Part shown: positions 35,302 through 43,697 of the stretch, piece after piece
Position numbering within the stretch: position 1 is the stretch's first letter
Layout of the letters: the number at the start of each line of letters is the position of its first letter
From: Pseudomonas sp. BN102
Lineage (GTDB): Bacteria > Pseudomonadota > Gammaproteobacteria > Pseudomonadales > Pseudomonadaceae
Reading direction: 5' to 3'
Assembly: GCF_029871245.1 (NCBI RefSeq)
Contig: NZ_SSON01000023.1
Location: 1-64,000 of the forward strand
Length of the DNA stretch: 64,000 bases
Translations under genes and position numbers: made by a program
The notes under the pieces: generated by a model
What the model was told of the DNA's origin: nothing
Database searches by the model: none
What the model saw: only the letters and a program-made list of their open reading frames with translations

Positions 35302-36057
35302 TTACCCCTTTTCGTTCAGCAATGTGACCGAAGCATCCCAGAGCTGTCGCAACCCGATGGCCAACGCGAACTGTTCCATGGCGATGAAGATTCGCTCCGC
35401 GCCATGCTGGATGGCGAAGGCCTTCTCTTCCGGGCTCCATGCAGGGAAGATCCAGGGTTTGCCAGCCGCCTTTGCCGCTTCGACGATCCTCGCGATGTCT
35501 TCCCAGTCCCCCGGCTGCTTCTTGTAGATGCCCCGGTCCCGGCGAATCGAAAGATCGGTCGGTCCGATGAAAACGCCATCTACCACCGGCAGCGCGAGAA
35601 TGCCGTCGATTTCCTCAAGCGCCTGCGCGTCTTCAATGATCGGGTAGCAGCGAGTATTGGTGTTCTGCTGGTCGATCCACTCGTCCGCCGGATAGGCGAA
35701 TCGTGTCGTGCGTCCCCCAGCAAGACTGCGATCACCCAACGGTGGAAGCTTGGCGTAGCCACAGACGCGCTGTGCTTCAGCCACACTGCTGATGTGCGGA
35801 ATAACCACCGCATCCGCGCCAAAATCCAACGCCTGCTGCACTGCTTCCCGGGTCGGACCAAGTGCCTTTACGAAGACCTCGAACCCCAGGGCCTTCAGGA
35901 ACGGGATGAAGCTATCCAGCGTGCCTAGATCGAAAATCCCGTGTTCCACATCCAGGATCGCCACCCGATACCCGATGAGCTTCGCGATCTCAGCCATCCC
36001 GATGTTCGGCCCGGTGAACCAAAGCCCCAGATCCTCATTGCATAGCTGCTTGCTCAA
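35302..36057 (-). CDS. HpcH/HpaI-family class II aldolase
   Basis: 251 residues starting at TTG 36057, the only frame-compatible start with a ribosome site (GGAG 8-9 bases upstream). Metal and catalytic residues of the HpaI family are visible: VAILDVEHG (His base), PIIEDAQALEEIDGI (Glu ligand) and GVFIGPTDLSIRRD (Asp ligand). The family cleaves 2-oxo-4-hydroxy acids to pyruvate and an aldehyde. It is the first gene of the minus-strand catabolic operon; a GTATAC operator lies about 26 bp before its start. Confidence 0.85.
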   Translation of the reverse strand: MSKQLCNEDLGLWFTGPNIGMAEIAKLIGYRVAILDVEHGIFDLGTLDSFIPFLKALGFEVFVKALGPTREAVQQALDFGADAVVIPHISSVAEAQRVCGYAKLPPLGDRSLAGGRTTRFAYPADEWIDQQNTNTRCYPIIEDAQALEEIDGILALPVVDGVFIGPTDLSIRRDRGIYKKQPGDWEDIARIVEAAKAAGKPWIFPAWSPEEKAFAIQHGAERIFIAMEQFALAIGLRQLWDASVTLLNEKG

Positions 36058-36082
36058 TTCTCATTCTCCGTTGTTTTTATAC

Positions 36083-36098
36083 TTGATGTATACATGAC
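36083..36098. promoter_or_regulatory. Candidate GntR operator, site 3 (before the aldolase operon)
   Basis: TTGATGTATACATGAC; its complement, GTCATGTATACATCAA, aligns with site 1 over 11 consecutive bases. It sits where a repressor would block the aldolase-operon promoter. Confidence 0.6.
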
Positions 36099-36654
36099 GC
36101 ATTTGTGAAGAATGCTAGCGATGCACCTCACAGGCGTCAAGGAGATTTCCGTTGTGGCAAATGCGACGCCCAGACGGCCGTCAGACCTTCCAGATGCGGT
36201 GGGCTAGGAGAACATTCAGTTGCCCGTGACCGGGTCGCCACGGTTAGTCCCGTAGGTGGGGCCAGCGGCTAGAGGAAGCGGCGTGATCGCGCCTAATGGT
36301 GCGAGTGAGGAACAGCGAATGTATTTCGGCGGTACCAAGGATGATGCTGAGTACCGTGATCAGGGCTAGTCCTGCCTAATGAGGAGCGACAAGGATGGAG
36401 CCGTCTCAGTACATCGGCACTTTTCGCCCACAAGCTACATCTCGTGACGATCCGCTATCGGCTAGAAGCTGAGCGCGGCCGCTGTCCGCTTATGGCCGGA
36501 TTCTGCCGGTCCCCACCGGCAGCTTCGGGTCGATTTCAGCCGGTTCCAGCAGGCAGCTTTTGGCCGATCTCTGCCTGTCGCATCCCTGCCGCCTACTGTT
36601 CAAGTCGGAGGCAAGCGGTGGGCCAGCGCTAGGCTACAGCCAACCTGCCTGCGC
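36099..36654. other. Gene-poor stretch upstream of the catabolic operon
   Basis: About 550 bp without a supported gene. Short frames show no recognisable protein. A degenerate tract rich in GCCGG/CCGGC units (36490-36600) resembles decayed intergenic repeat DNA. No tRNA or ncRNA was recognised. Confidence 0.4.
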
Positions 36655-37095
36655 TTATTCATCATCGCCGATAATCCTCAACCCGTTTCCATAGGGATTG
36701 TTCGGGCTGTCCGCAGGGTACGGGCTGCCGGCACCATAGGGGTTATTGATGCTGTCGGGCGAGTACTTGCTGCCATAGCGCCCGTAGGGATTTGACACTG
36801 AACCGGGGTCGTAGCGATTGCCGCTCAGCTTGCCGCGGTAGTTGCCCTGGCTGTCGTAGAGCTTGAGCGCGCTGGTCGTGTAGGGGTTGCTGGCGCTGGT
36901 GCTGGAGTAGGGACTGCCAGACTGGCCGGCCGGGTTGTTGATGCTGTTCGGCGCGTAGCGGCTGCCGGCTCCGTAGGGGTTGGCGGTTGAGTTCGGCGCA
37001 TAGGGATTGGCACTGAGGTTGCCAAGGTACTCGTCTGCCGCGGCGGTGCTGCAAGCCATGGCCAGTGCAAGCGCCATGAAGGGTCGAAGGTTCAT
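36655..37095 (-). CDS. Secreted NPYG-repeat protein
   Basis: 146 residues with a clear signal peptide (LRPFMALALAMACSTAAADE). The mature part consists of irregular units of the form SxNPYG-x-GSxY-xxDS: SANPYAPNSTANPYGAGSRY, VSNPYGRYGSKYSPDSINNP, YGAGSPYPADSPNNPYGNG. Similar short proteins with DEYLGNLSxNPY openings are known to me as uncharacterised Pseudomonas proteins. Composition (Asn, Pro, Tyr, Gly, Ser) suggests an extended structural or envelope-associated protein. Function is unknown. Confidence 0.7.
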   Translation of the reverse strand: MNLRPFMALALAMACSTAAADEYLGNLSANPYAPNSTANPYGAGSRYAPNSINNPAGQSGSPYSSTSASNPYTTSALKLYDSQGNYRGKLSGNRYDPGSVSNPYGRYGSKYSPDSINNPYGAGSPYPADSPNNPYGNGLRIIGDDE

Positions 37096-37202
37096 CGTGG
37101 GTGTTCCCTTCGTTCGTGATTTGTCTCGGCTGATGCTAGCAACAGGCCCCGGACATACCAGGGAATAGCAACCCCAGCAGTGCGGCCAAGCGCTGGCCTG
37201 CG

Positions 37203-37886
37203 ATGGACTGCTACTCGGTCAACTCGGTGAGCATCGAGGGCGAAACCTCGACCTCCACATGGGCCGGGCGGAATGCCTGGCTGGAAAAGTACTCGCTCTG
37301 GCGCTTGCCGACGCAGAAGGCCAGTGCCCAGTTCGTGCAGGAGAAAAGCTTCTGGATCTACTCACGACTGGCCGAAAAGGAGCGTCTGCAGCGAGCCATC
37401 CCGATCAAGGAGTATGTGGACGGCGAGGGCTTCCTCTACCTGGGGCGCAGCTATCGCCTGAAGCTGGTGGATGAGCAGGATGTGCCGCTGAAGCTGTCGG
37501 GCGGGCGCTTTCGCCTGTTGCGCAGCGAGCTCGAGCGGGCGCGCGAGCATTTCATCCGCTGGTACAGGGAGCATGCCCGCGACTGGCTATCCGTGCGAGT
37601 TGAGGGCTACCAGGCGCGCATGGAGGTGGCGCCCGGCGGGGTGCGCGTACAGGACTTGGGCTTGCGCTGGGGCTCATGCGGCAAAGGCGCCATTTTGCAC
37701 TTCCACTGGAAAACCATCCTGCTGCCCAAGCACATCGCCGAGTATGTGGCCGTCCATGAGATGGTCCATCTGCACGAGCCGCACCACACCACGGAGTTCC
37801 GGCTACGCCTGGAGCGCGCCACGCCCTATTTTGCTCAGCGCAAGGACTGGCTCGCTGAGCATGGAATTGAGGTGGAGGGCCTTTGA
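37203..37886 (+). CDS. YgjP-like M48 metallopeptidase
   Basis: 227 residues. The C-terminal part has the zinc motif HEMVHL (about residues 183-188) followed by EPHH, preceded by LGLRWGSCGKGAILHFHWKT, as in the YgjP/DUF45 family. Central VQEKSFWIYSRLAEKE and YLGRSYRLKLV are also typical. The first 40 residues do not look like the family's usual N-terminus, so an upstream frameshift or a later start is possible. No convincing ribosome site precedes ATG 37203. Confidence 0.7.
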   Translation: MDCYSVNSVSIEGETSTSTWAGRNAWLEKYSLWRLPTQKASAQFVQEKSFWIYSRLAEKERLQRAIPIKEYVDGEGFLYLGRSYRLKLVDEQDVPLKLSGGRFRLLRSELERAREHFIRWYREHARDWLSVRVEGYQARMEVAPGGVRVQDLGLRWGSCGKGAILHFHWKTILLPKHIAEYVAVHEMVHLHEPHHTTEFRLRLERATPYFAQRKDWLAEHGIEVEGL

Positions 37887-38319
37887 GCGAGGCCTAGGCT
37901 GCTCCGATAGAGCCAAGCCCAGCACTAGTGATTCAACCGTTCGCCGGCAAATAAACATCATTTGGGGCGACCGGCCTACCCTACTTGAACAACGAGCTTC
38001 AGCCGATCAAGCGGCTGAGGATGACCTCGATGAGCGAAAGACCCGTCATTTACAGGTCGCCAATGTATTGTTCGGGGCATTTCCAGCGAAGCGCCTCGGA
38101 ACCGATACACCACCGCCCGTCTATGCCCTGACACCGGCAGCAGGCAACGCACAGTTAGTGCCCGCTGGCCGACGTCAGCGCCTAGGATCGGACAGTGCCA
38201 ACCCGCCTGAACAAAGCGACAAGCCGCGAGTGGTGACGTTGGCGGTTAGGTTTACCGACCATTCCCACTTATCGTTTGCATACCTCTTCAGCCGTCGAAC
38301 CGAATCAGCCCTGCCTGGG
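37887..38319. other. Gene-poor stretch
   Basis: 433 bp with no recognisable gene, RNA or repeat. An open frame continues on the plus strand but its product shows no family features and no start signal. Confidence 0.4.
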
Positions 38320-38814
38320 TCAGATCGCCAGAGTGTGGAGCGCGGTTTCAAAGTAGTGCAAGCCACTGGCACTGCACCGCTGCTCCTCTACGGGTGAACT
38401 GACGTCGCCTGACATTTCCTGGCCATCGCGGTCCAGACCGATGACTGCGTCCACTTCATAGCAGTCGACACCCTCGGCCACCGGCAGGGAGAAGAGCGCC
38501 ACGGTTTCATCCACCTCGACCCGGCGGACCTCGGTACCCAGCGACATGCCCGAACTGAACACCTCGACGTAGAGATCGACATAGCGGACGTCTTCACCTT
38601 CCCCACGGCTCAGGACGCCGACTAAAGCCGGTTGGTCTTGAATTTCCTGCACCCAATGAGCACGAAGCTGAGCTTGGGCGAGGGCCGCCGGTGAACCCAG
38701 GCAAGCCAGCGACAGTATCAGCAAGCCAAGGGCGCTTCCCGGTTTGCGCAGGAGCCACGAAGGGAGTCCCCTCCCCGTGCTGTACGGGGCAGGAAAGTAG
38801 GTATGAGTCATCAT
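38320..38814 (-). CDS. Uncharacterised exported protein
   Basis: 164 residues with an N-terminal hydrophobic segment (ALGLLILSLACLGSPAALAQ) that looks like a signal peptide; the real start may be one of several internal codons. The mature part has beta-rich segments (YVDLYVEVFSSGMSLGTEVR) and two Cys. I recognise no domain. It follows the OB-fold gene by 27 bp on the same strand and shares its TetR-controlled promoter. Confidence 0.55.
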   Translation of the reverse strand: MMTHTYFPAPYSTGRGLPSWLLRKPGSALGLLILSLACLGSPAALAQAQLRAHWVQEIQDQPALVGVLSRGEGEDVRYVDLYVEVFSSGMSLGTEVRRVEVDETVALFSLPVAEGVDCYEVDAVIGLDRDGQEMSGDVSSPVEEQRCSASGLHYFETALHTLAI

Positions 38815-38841
38815 GGTTTAGAACCTCAGGAATGCGGCGAA

Positions 38842-39759
38842 TCAGCGGCTGGAGACATACCTTGCCAGTGGCCGCAATACCAGCCACTGGCGCCAACGTT
38901 CGAGGTCGCCCCTGGCCATCTCAAACAGGGCCTGCGTGTCGACAGACTCGAGTGCGCTGACACACTGATCAAGGGAAACCTGGTTGAGTCGGCATGGGTT
39001 TTCTCCCGGAAGCCTGGTTCCGGTGAGGTAAGTCGCCAGAAAGTAAGAGGCGGCGAAATCGGAAGGGAACTCATGCGCACCGCCGGTCTGCAGCCAGGTA
39101 TTCATCTTTTCGGTGAGGTGCGCTGAGTACTCTCGGGCCTCATTGCTGAAGTCGATCGATTCGCAATCCGTCAGGTAGACCAGGCTGGCACTGTCGTCGA
39201 GCGTCTTCCCATGCACCTTGCAGTAAAGCCGCACATTCTCACCTTTCAGAATGGGGCCGGTGTAACGTTTGACGTCTTTGTGGAGAACCGCCTGAACATT
39301 GGAGAAAGGGCGAGTACCGGGAAGTTCGACTATTACGTCATCGTTGAGGTTGACCCTGACGGCAACTATTTCTCCGCTGACAATAACTCTCTTGCCCTTG
39401 TAGGACTTATTGGCCGTCGCCTCGTCTTCTCCGTACAGGGCTGCCAGCCTGGAACTCTGCAGCCGTTCTACCGGGCTGACCATGGACAGTTCCAACAGGG
39501 CCGACTTGCCACCGGAAAGCCCTATCAAATAGTCCTGCTCCATTACATGGCGGAAGAAGCTCAACGCTCCCCTATCGACCACGAGCCCCGGCTCTTTCTC
39601 GATATGGCGAGAATCCACCAGGGTCGAGTAGGCCCATTCACTGACTCCGGCAATGGCCAGGATAAAGGCAAGCAGCCCGAGCCGGGTTGTCTGTCGCCCG
39701 CGTTTTTTGCGTACCAATCTGGTAGGGCTAGAGGTAAAGAGTTCGATAGGTTGGTTCAT
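38842..39759 (-). CDS. Membrane-anchored protein with OB-fold (tRNA_anti-like) domain
   Basis: 305 residues from ATG 39759 (GAGGAGC upstream). One N-terminal membrane helix (LGLLAFILAIAGVSEWAYST) precedes an OB-fold region of the tRNA_anti-like type: ATANKSYKGKRVIVSGEIVA then NDDVIVELPG and ENVRLYCKVHGKTLDD. Such domains occur in envelope proteins of unknown role. Transcribed divergently from the TetR gene at 40000, with paired operators between them, so it is the likely TetR target. Confidence 0.65.
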   Translation of the reverse strand: MNQPIELFTSSPTRLVRKKRGRQTTRLGLLAFILAIAGVSEWAYSTLVDSRHIEKEPGLVVDRGALSFFRHVMEQDYLIGLSGGKSALLELSMVSPVERLQSSRLAALYGEDEATANKSYKGKRVIVSGEIVAVRVNLNDDVIVELPGTRPFSNVQAVLHKDVKRYTGPILKGENVRLYCKVHGKTLDDSASLVYLTDCESIDFSNEAREYSAHLTEKMNTWLQTGGAHEFPSDFAASYFLATYLTGTRLPGENPCRLNQVSLDQCVSALESVDTQALFEMARGDLERWRQWLVLRPLARYVSSR

Positions 39760-39910
39760 TGATAGCTCCTCGGATTCCTTGAGTTGTTCATTCGTAGATT
39801 CGGGCGAAACCGCCGACCGCGACGAGGATTTCAGCCAGCAATCAACCGAAAGCACGGCGGGCGGCGGGCGGCCTTGGGACGGTGATAGCACTCACGGACA
39901 CGCAAATCGT

Positions 39911-39975
39911 ACTGTACAGTACAGTTTATATCCTTGACTTCGGCTCGCCGTCAAGAAAAACTGTACCGAACAGTT
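39911..39975. promoter_or_regulatory. Paired TetR operators ACTGT-N5-ACAGT
   Basis: Two inverted repeats of the same form, ACTGTACAGTACAGT (39911-39925) and AACTGTACCGAACAGTT (39959-39975), lie 49 bp apart in the divergent promoter between the OB-fold gene and tetR. Equal spacing within both copies marks them as sites of the adjacent TetR protein. Confidence 0.75.
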
Positions 39976-39999
39976 CAGTTCAATTGAGAAGGGGGATGC

Positions 40000-40602
40000 A
40001 TGAGTAGAAGGAGCGCGAAGCGCCAGGCCATTCTGGACACTGCTTACCGGCTATTCCGAACGCAGGGGTTCGACAAGACTTCGGTCTCACAAATAACCAC
40101 CGAGGTTGGCGGCTCCAAGGCGACGATCTACAGCCACTTCCCCTCGAAGGAGGACCTGTTCGTCGAATGCATGGTGGGCGCCGCCGAGGAGTACATCACG
40201 GGGGCCATTGCGCAGTTGGACGCGTCTGGATCCGACCCCGGCTCAGTACTTCGGGATTTCGGAGCGAGTTTCCTGCGCTTGATCTGTTCCGCCGACATGG
40301 TGGCTGTGCGCCGCCTGATGATCGCCGAGGCGGACCGCTCCGACATTGGCAAACTGTTCTTTTCCAGGATCATCTCCCTGCGGGCGCACGTCGCAGCATT
40401 TCTGTCCAAGAGCATGGCATTGGGAGTCTTGCGACCCGCCGATCCCCAACTTGCCGCGGAGCACCTCCGCTCGCTACTCGAAGCGGACCTTGCCGAACCC
40501 TTGCTGTTACGCGTGCGGGACAGCGCTCCCGATGAAAAGGAAATTGCGCTCGCGGCCGATCGAGCTGTTTTCACCTTTCTGAAGGCTTACGCGCCGGAAT
40601 AG
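40000..40602 (+). CDS. TetR-family regulator
   Basis: 200 residues. The TetR helix-turn-helix is at the N-terminus (LDTAYRLFRTQGFDKTSVSQ, GGSKATIYSHFPSKEDLFVE). The ligand domain resembles the AefR-like TetR_C group. ATG 40000 follows AAGGGGG. It is divergent from the OB-fold and exported-protein genes, and two matching operators occupy the shared promoter, so local autorepression is expected. Confidence 0.85.
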   Translation: MSRRSAKRQAILDTAYRLFRTQGFDKTSVSQITTEVGGSKATIYSHFPSKEDLFVECMVGAAEEYITGAIAQLDASGSDPGSVLRDFGASFLRLICSADMVAVRRLMIAEADRSDIGKLFFSRIISLRAHVAAFLSKSMALGVLRPADPQLAAEHLRSLLEADLAEPLLLRVRDSAPDEKEIALAADRAVFTFLKAYAPE

Positions 40603-40718
40603 ACGCTCACTATCTCATCACCCCGTGCAAGATCACGACCCGGAGCTGATTACAGTCAGGGCCAAGCAAGGTGTGCTGGAAAGCCCTCGGTGGTTCTGCG
40701 CACCGGAAATCGAGAGCC

Positions 40719-40950
40719 TCAGCGCGTAACAGTCAACATGGCGTTGCCGGTAATGATCAGGCCGGCCCTGCTCCGCCCAACGCCGATAGAGTCTGACCAG
40801 TGCTTCTCCCGGTGCGTGATCGTCATCGGCCAGGTTCTCCTCCATGGCAGCCTTGGCGATTCGGTTTGGAGTCGCCGCCGCACCGAAACTCGATATGAAT
40901 ACCTGGCTGGGGCAAGCTGGTAGTTTCACTGGTGGCATGCAGGTCAGCAC
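40719..40950 (-). pseudogene. Old-yellow-enzyme-like oxidoreductase, N-terminal remnant
   Basis: The minus strand encodes TPNRIAKAAMEENLADDDHA and EALVRLYRRWAEQG, the N-terminal FMN-binding part of NADH:flavin oxidoreductases. A frameshift follows, and the next residues AGLIITGNAML continue in another frame to a stop at 40719. The remaining 250-plus residues of the barrel are missing. It is divergent from the TetR gene at 41111 and was probably its target. Confidence 0.65.
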
Positions 40951-41044
40951 GTGGAAGCAGCGCCCGGATAATCTGGAAAGACCAATCCGGACGCGGACAA
41001 TTTCGAGCTAATTGGCGATACCTTGCCATAGCAAAAAACTAGAC

Positions 41045-41080
41045 TGACCCCAATTGAACACAAGTGTTAAATTGGGGTCA
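41045..41080. promoter_or_regulatory. 36-bp near-perfect palindrome, TetR operator
   Basis: Arms TGACCCCAATT and AATTGGGGTCA enclose AACAC and GTGTT; 32 of 36 positions are symmetrical. It lies 31 bp before tetR (41111) and on the promoter side of the oxidoreductase remnant. It is longer than usual single TetR sites. Confidence 0.75.
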
Positions 41081-41110
41081 TGCATCTTGATAAGAGGCTG
41101 TGCCTGATCC

Positions 41111-41713
41111 ATGAGCCCAGTTCAGAAACGCATCCATGACGCAGCCCTGCGACTGTTTGCCGGGAAGAGCATCGGTGAGGTGAATGTCAGCGAGCTGGCG
41201 CAGGTCGCCGGGGTCTCCCGCGGCACCATCTACAACAACCTCAGCTCAATCGAATCCTTGTTCGAGAACGTTGTCGCCCAACTAAGCAGCGAAATGAACC
41301 TTCGGGTCGCCAAGAGCGCGCATCCGGACATGGATCCTGCTCAACGTCTGTCCAACGGGATCCGCTTCTACATGCGCCGTACCCATGAAGAGCCCTATTG
41401 GGGCCGATTCATCGTGCGTTACGCCGCCACCAGTGCCACCTTGCAGGATATGTGGAGCGGCCCGCCCGTACAGGACGTACTCAGTGGCTTGGCCCTGCAT
41501 CGCTACGATTTCCGCCAGGAGCAGTTGGCGTCGGTCGTCGCTATGATCGGTGGCGTCGCATTGACCGGGATGCTCCTCGTGCTGGAAGGGCACAAGACTT
41601 GGAGAGATGCCGGCTCGGACGCCGCTGAACTTATTCTGAGGGCGCTGGGAATCGGCGCCAAAGAAGCTCAGGCGATTGCCACGAAAGAACTTCCGGCACT
41701 TCCTCCCCCCTGA
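41111..41713 (+). CDS. TetR-family regulator beside the OYE remnant
   Basis: 200 residues with the N-terminal HTH RIHDAALRLFAGKSIGEVNV and SELAQVAGVSRGTIYNNLSS, then a ligand domain with YMRRTHEEPYWGRFIVRYAA. A 36-bp palindrome lies upstream. Its probable target gene is decayed, so the regulator may be orphaned. No gene follows on the same strand before an insertion-sequence remnant. Confidence 0.85.
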   Translation: MSPVQKRIHDAALRLFAGKSIGEVNVSELAQVAGVSRGTIYNNLSSIESLFENVVAQLSSEMNLRVAKSAHPDMDPAQRLSNGIRFYMRRTHEEPYWGRFIVRYAATSATLQDMWSGPPVQDVLSGLALHRYDFRQEQLASVVAMIGGVALTGMLLVLEGHKTWRDAGSDAAELILRALGIGAKEAQAIATKELPALPPP

Positions 41714-41768
41714 CTGAGTCCACAAGGTAATCCGCACTTGCCACTTCTCCTCCTGAAGAGGAGGGGCT

Positions 41769-41933
41769 GGCCGCCACGGGCGCTTCCGTGACAGTGACCT
41801 ATTCCGCTGGTTATTCAATGAAGTGCCGCGGCGCTGCATGGCTGCCTGCCTGGTTAAAGGTGAGAACTTCGCCATCGACGCCAGCATCATCAAGGCGGAT
41901 GCCAGCCGGCAGCGTGGGGTGGCGGGGGACTAG
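41769..41933 (+). pseudogene. IS1182-like transposase fragment
   Basis: The frame encodes GRHGRFRDSDLFRWLFNEVP and LVKGENFAIDASIIKADASR before a stop at 41931, which resembles the DDE transposase segment around the first catalytic Asp (FAVDAS) of IS1182-type elements. No start, ends or inverted repeats are present. It abuts a cusA fragment. Confidence 0.55.
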
Positions 41934-41937
41934 GTCG

Positions 41938-42084
41938 AATGGCGTGATCGCCGTGTCCATGGTCGGCGGCATGATCACCGCCCCACTGCTGTCCCTGTTC
42001 GTTGTCCCGGCTGCCTACTGGCTTATGCGCCGTCGCACACAGCCCCACCCAATTCCGCAAACCACCCTCGGAGAATCTTCATGA
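41938..42084 (+). pseudogene. CusA/CzcA RND pump, last 48 residues only
   Basis: NGVIAVSMVGGMITAPLLSL, FVVPAAYWLMRRR and a hydrophilic tail match the C-terminus of heavy-metal RND pumps. Everything upstream is replaced by the transposase fragment. Its stop overlaps the cusF start, as in an intact cus operon, so a deletion removed the rest of the operon. Confidence 0.75.
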
Positions 42085-42428
42085 GAACAGCACTCACCAT
42101 TGCAGTTAAGCTTGTCTTGAGCTCGGCCCTACCCGCTCTCGCCGACGATATGCCTGGTATGAACACAGGGAGCATGCCCATGGAGACTTCCGTTGCGCAG
42201 GTCCAAGCCGCCAAGGCAAGTGGCACGGTCAAGGCAGTCGATTCAGTAAAGGGCACAATCACGATTTCCCATGACGCCGTGCCAAACCTGAAATGGCCAG
42301 CGATGACGATGGTCTTTGCTGCCAGCCAGGATCAACTCGAGAGTGTTGAAGTGGGAGAGAAAGTCACCTTCGAGTTCAAGGCTGAAGGAATGAATGCATC
42401 CGTCCTGAACATCACCGAGGCGGAATAA
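42081..42428 (+). CDS. cusF: CusF-like periplasmic copper-binding protein
   Basis: 115 residues with a signal peptide (ending ALA-DDMPG), a Met-rich segment (MPGMNTGSMPM) and the CusF OB-fold with the Cu(I) site in NLKWPAMTMVF (Trp-Met-Met). CusF delivers Cu(I)/Ag(I) to the CusCBA efflux pump. Here cusA is reduced to 48 codons and no cusB or cusC is nearby, so the chaperone is probably stranded unless another pump exists. Confidence 0.85.
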   Translation: MRTALTIAVKLVLSSALPALADDMPGMNTGSMPMETSVAQVQAAKASGTVKAVDSVKGTITISHDAVPNLKWPAMTMVFAASQDQLESVEVGEKVTFEFKAEGMNASVLNITEAE

Positions 42429-42727
42429 CGGTCAGCACCGTCGAGGGCCGGATCTTAGTGTGAAAGCGCTGCTGCAATACGGCTCCTCTGCCGGGAGCAG
42501 GGCTTGTTCCTGCCACAGGGGACCAGCCGCCAAATCTCAAAACCCAAAATGGAGCAATGTCTGCCGGCCCCCAGCGCCCGCTGTTGGCTATTACCCTGGA
42601 TGCGATGAGGGCTGTTGCCCGTAATGACGATTACGTTCGGCGTGACTACTCGGTGGGTGTGCACCCGCTGTTGTCCCGTCAGTAGGATTGGCTGCTGGGT
42701 GTCAAGTGGAGGCGAAGTGGGTCCGTG

Positions 42728-42994
42728 TTAGTCAACGAAGTGCACCAAATCACTGTCAGCAGAGGTGAGGGTTGGAAGGTGGCCTTGGGCAAGTTTTTCC
42801 TTTAGCCGAGCTCTTGCAGGTTTCAATTTGAACGAGTAGCGACCTAGTGTAATGATCAACTCCAAACCTTCAGATATTCGGTAATGTCCGCAATCAGGGC
42901 AGTAAAACGAGCGATACCCCTCTGCCGGCTTCCACTCTTCCGACTCTGCCCCACAGATCAAGCACCTCATGTTTCGGTCACTTATACCGTTCAT
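42728..42994 (-). CDS. Small zinc-ribbon protein of unknown function
   Basis: 88 residues from ATG 42994; TTG 43027 would add 11 residues and lies next to GGAGG. Two CxxC pairs form a zinc ribbon (MRCLICGAESEEW and SFYCPDCGHYRI), followed by a basic helical part (KLKPARARLKEKLAQGH). It resembles orphan zinc-finger proteins found beside mobile genes. No function can be assigned. Confidence 0.5.
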   Translation of the reverse strand: MNGISDRNMRCLICGAESEEWKPAEGYRSFYCPDCGHYRISEGLELIITLGRYSFKLKPARARLKEKLAQGHLPTLTSADSDLVHFVD

Positions 42995-43027
42995 TGGGTC
43001 AAACCTAGTATTAATCCCATATCCCAA

Positions 43028-43697
43028 TCCTCCGATATTGACAGCTCCCGCAGTGTCCTGGTCGCACGGTTTTCCATAGCGGTACTACACAAATCACGCA
43101 CTGCTAAACTACGGAAGTACTGATGTAGCACCGGTTATTCACCTCGCCATCTACAACTGCTCCGCGGATCAACAGAACAAAGTTTCTAGGCGTAAGTGAG
43201 CAAAATCTGAACGGCCTAGAAATCATGGCAATCCAATCAGAGGCTTCGCTGTGTGATTTGGAGCAAGGAAGCCACGAAAATTCTCCTCTGCTGAGACGTC
43301 CTCAGAGCGTGCAGATTGAAAGCTTAGACCTCGCGGGAATGTGTCGGCATGCTCGTGAATAGATCATCGTGCTCTTCACCTAGCAATGCTTGAGCCAGGT
43401 GGAGGCTTCAACAGGGGTCTGTTCTCCAGCAATTCGAAAAGCGTCATGCAGATATCGGGAAAGGACTAGTTCCCTGGCAGCATCCGATGAAGCACAGCCC
43501 CCTCCAATTCGTCCAAGGTACGGCAAGGCGGGTCAATTCGTTTCGCCAGATCAGACAACTCAACGGCAGGGCAAGCTGTTCGCCATCGTAGCGTTCGCTT
43601 TCGCGCCGATTCCGTTGATGAAACGAAGTCAACCTCGAATCAAGATCGCCCCCAGAGCCACCTGCCATTCCAACTTACGGCAACTGCCTGGCGGCGG
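43028..43697. other. Gene-poor stretch before the CBASS remnant
   Basis: About 670 bp without a supported gene. Short open frames on both strands have no family features. The last 250 bp may be eroded sequence of the nucleotidyltransferase whose tail survives at 43698-44027, but I cannot read a consistent frame. Confidence 0.4.

Noticed and set aside
42557-42685. 42-residue frame after cusF (MSAGPQRPLLAITLDAMRAV...)
   Set aside because: A GGAG lies just before the ATG but spacing is too short and no family is recognisable; left unannotated.
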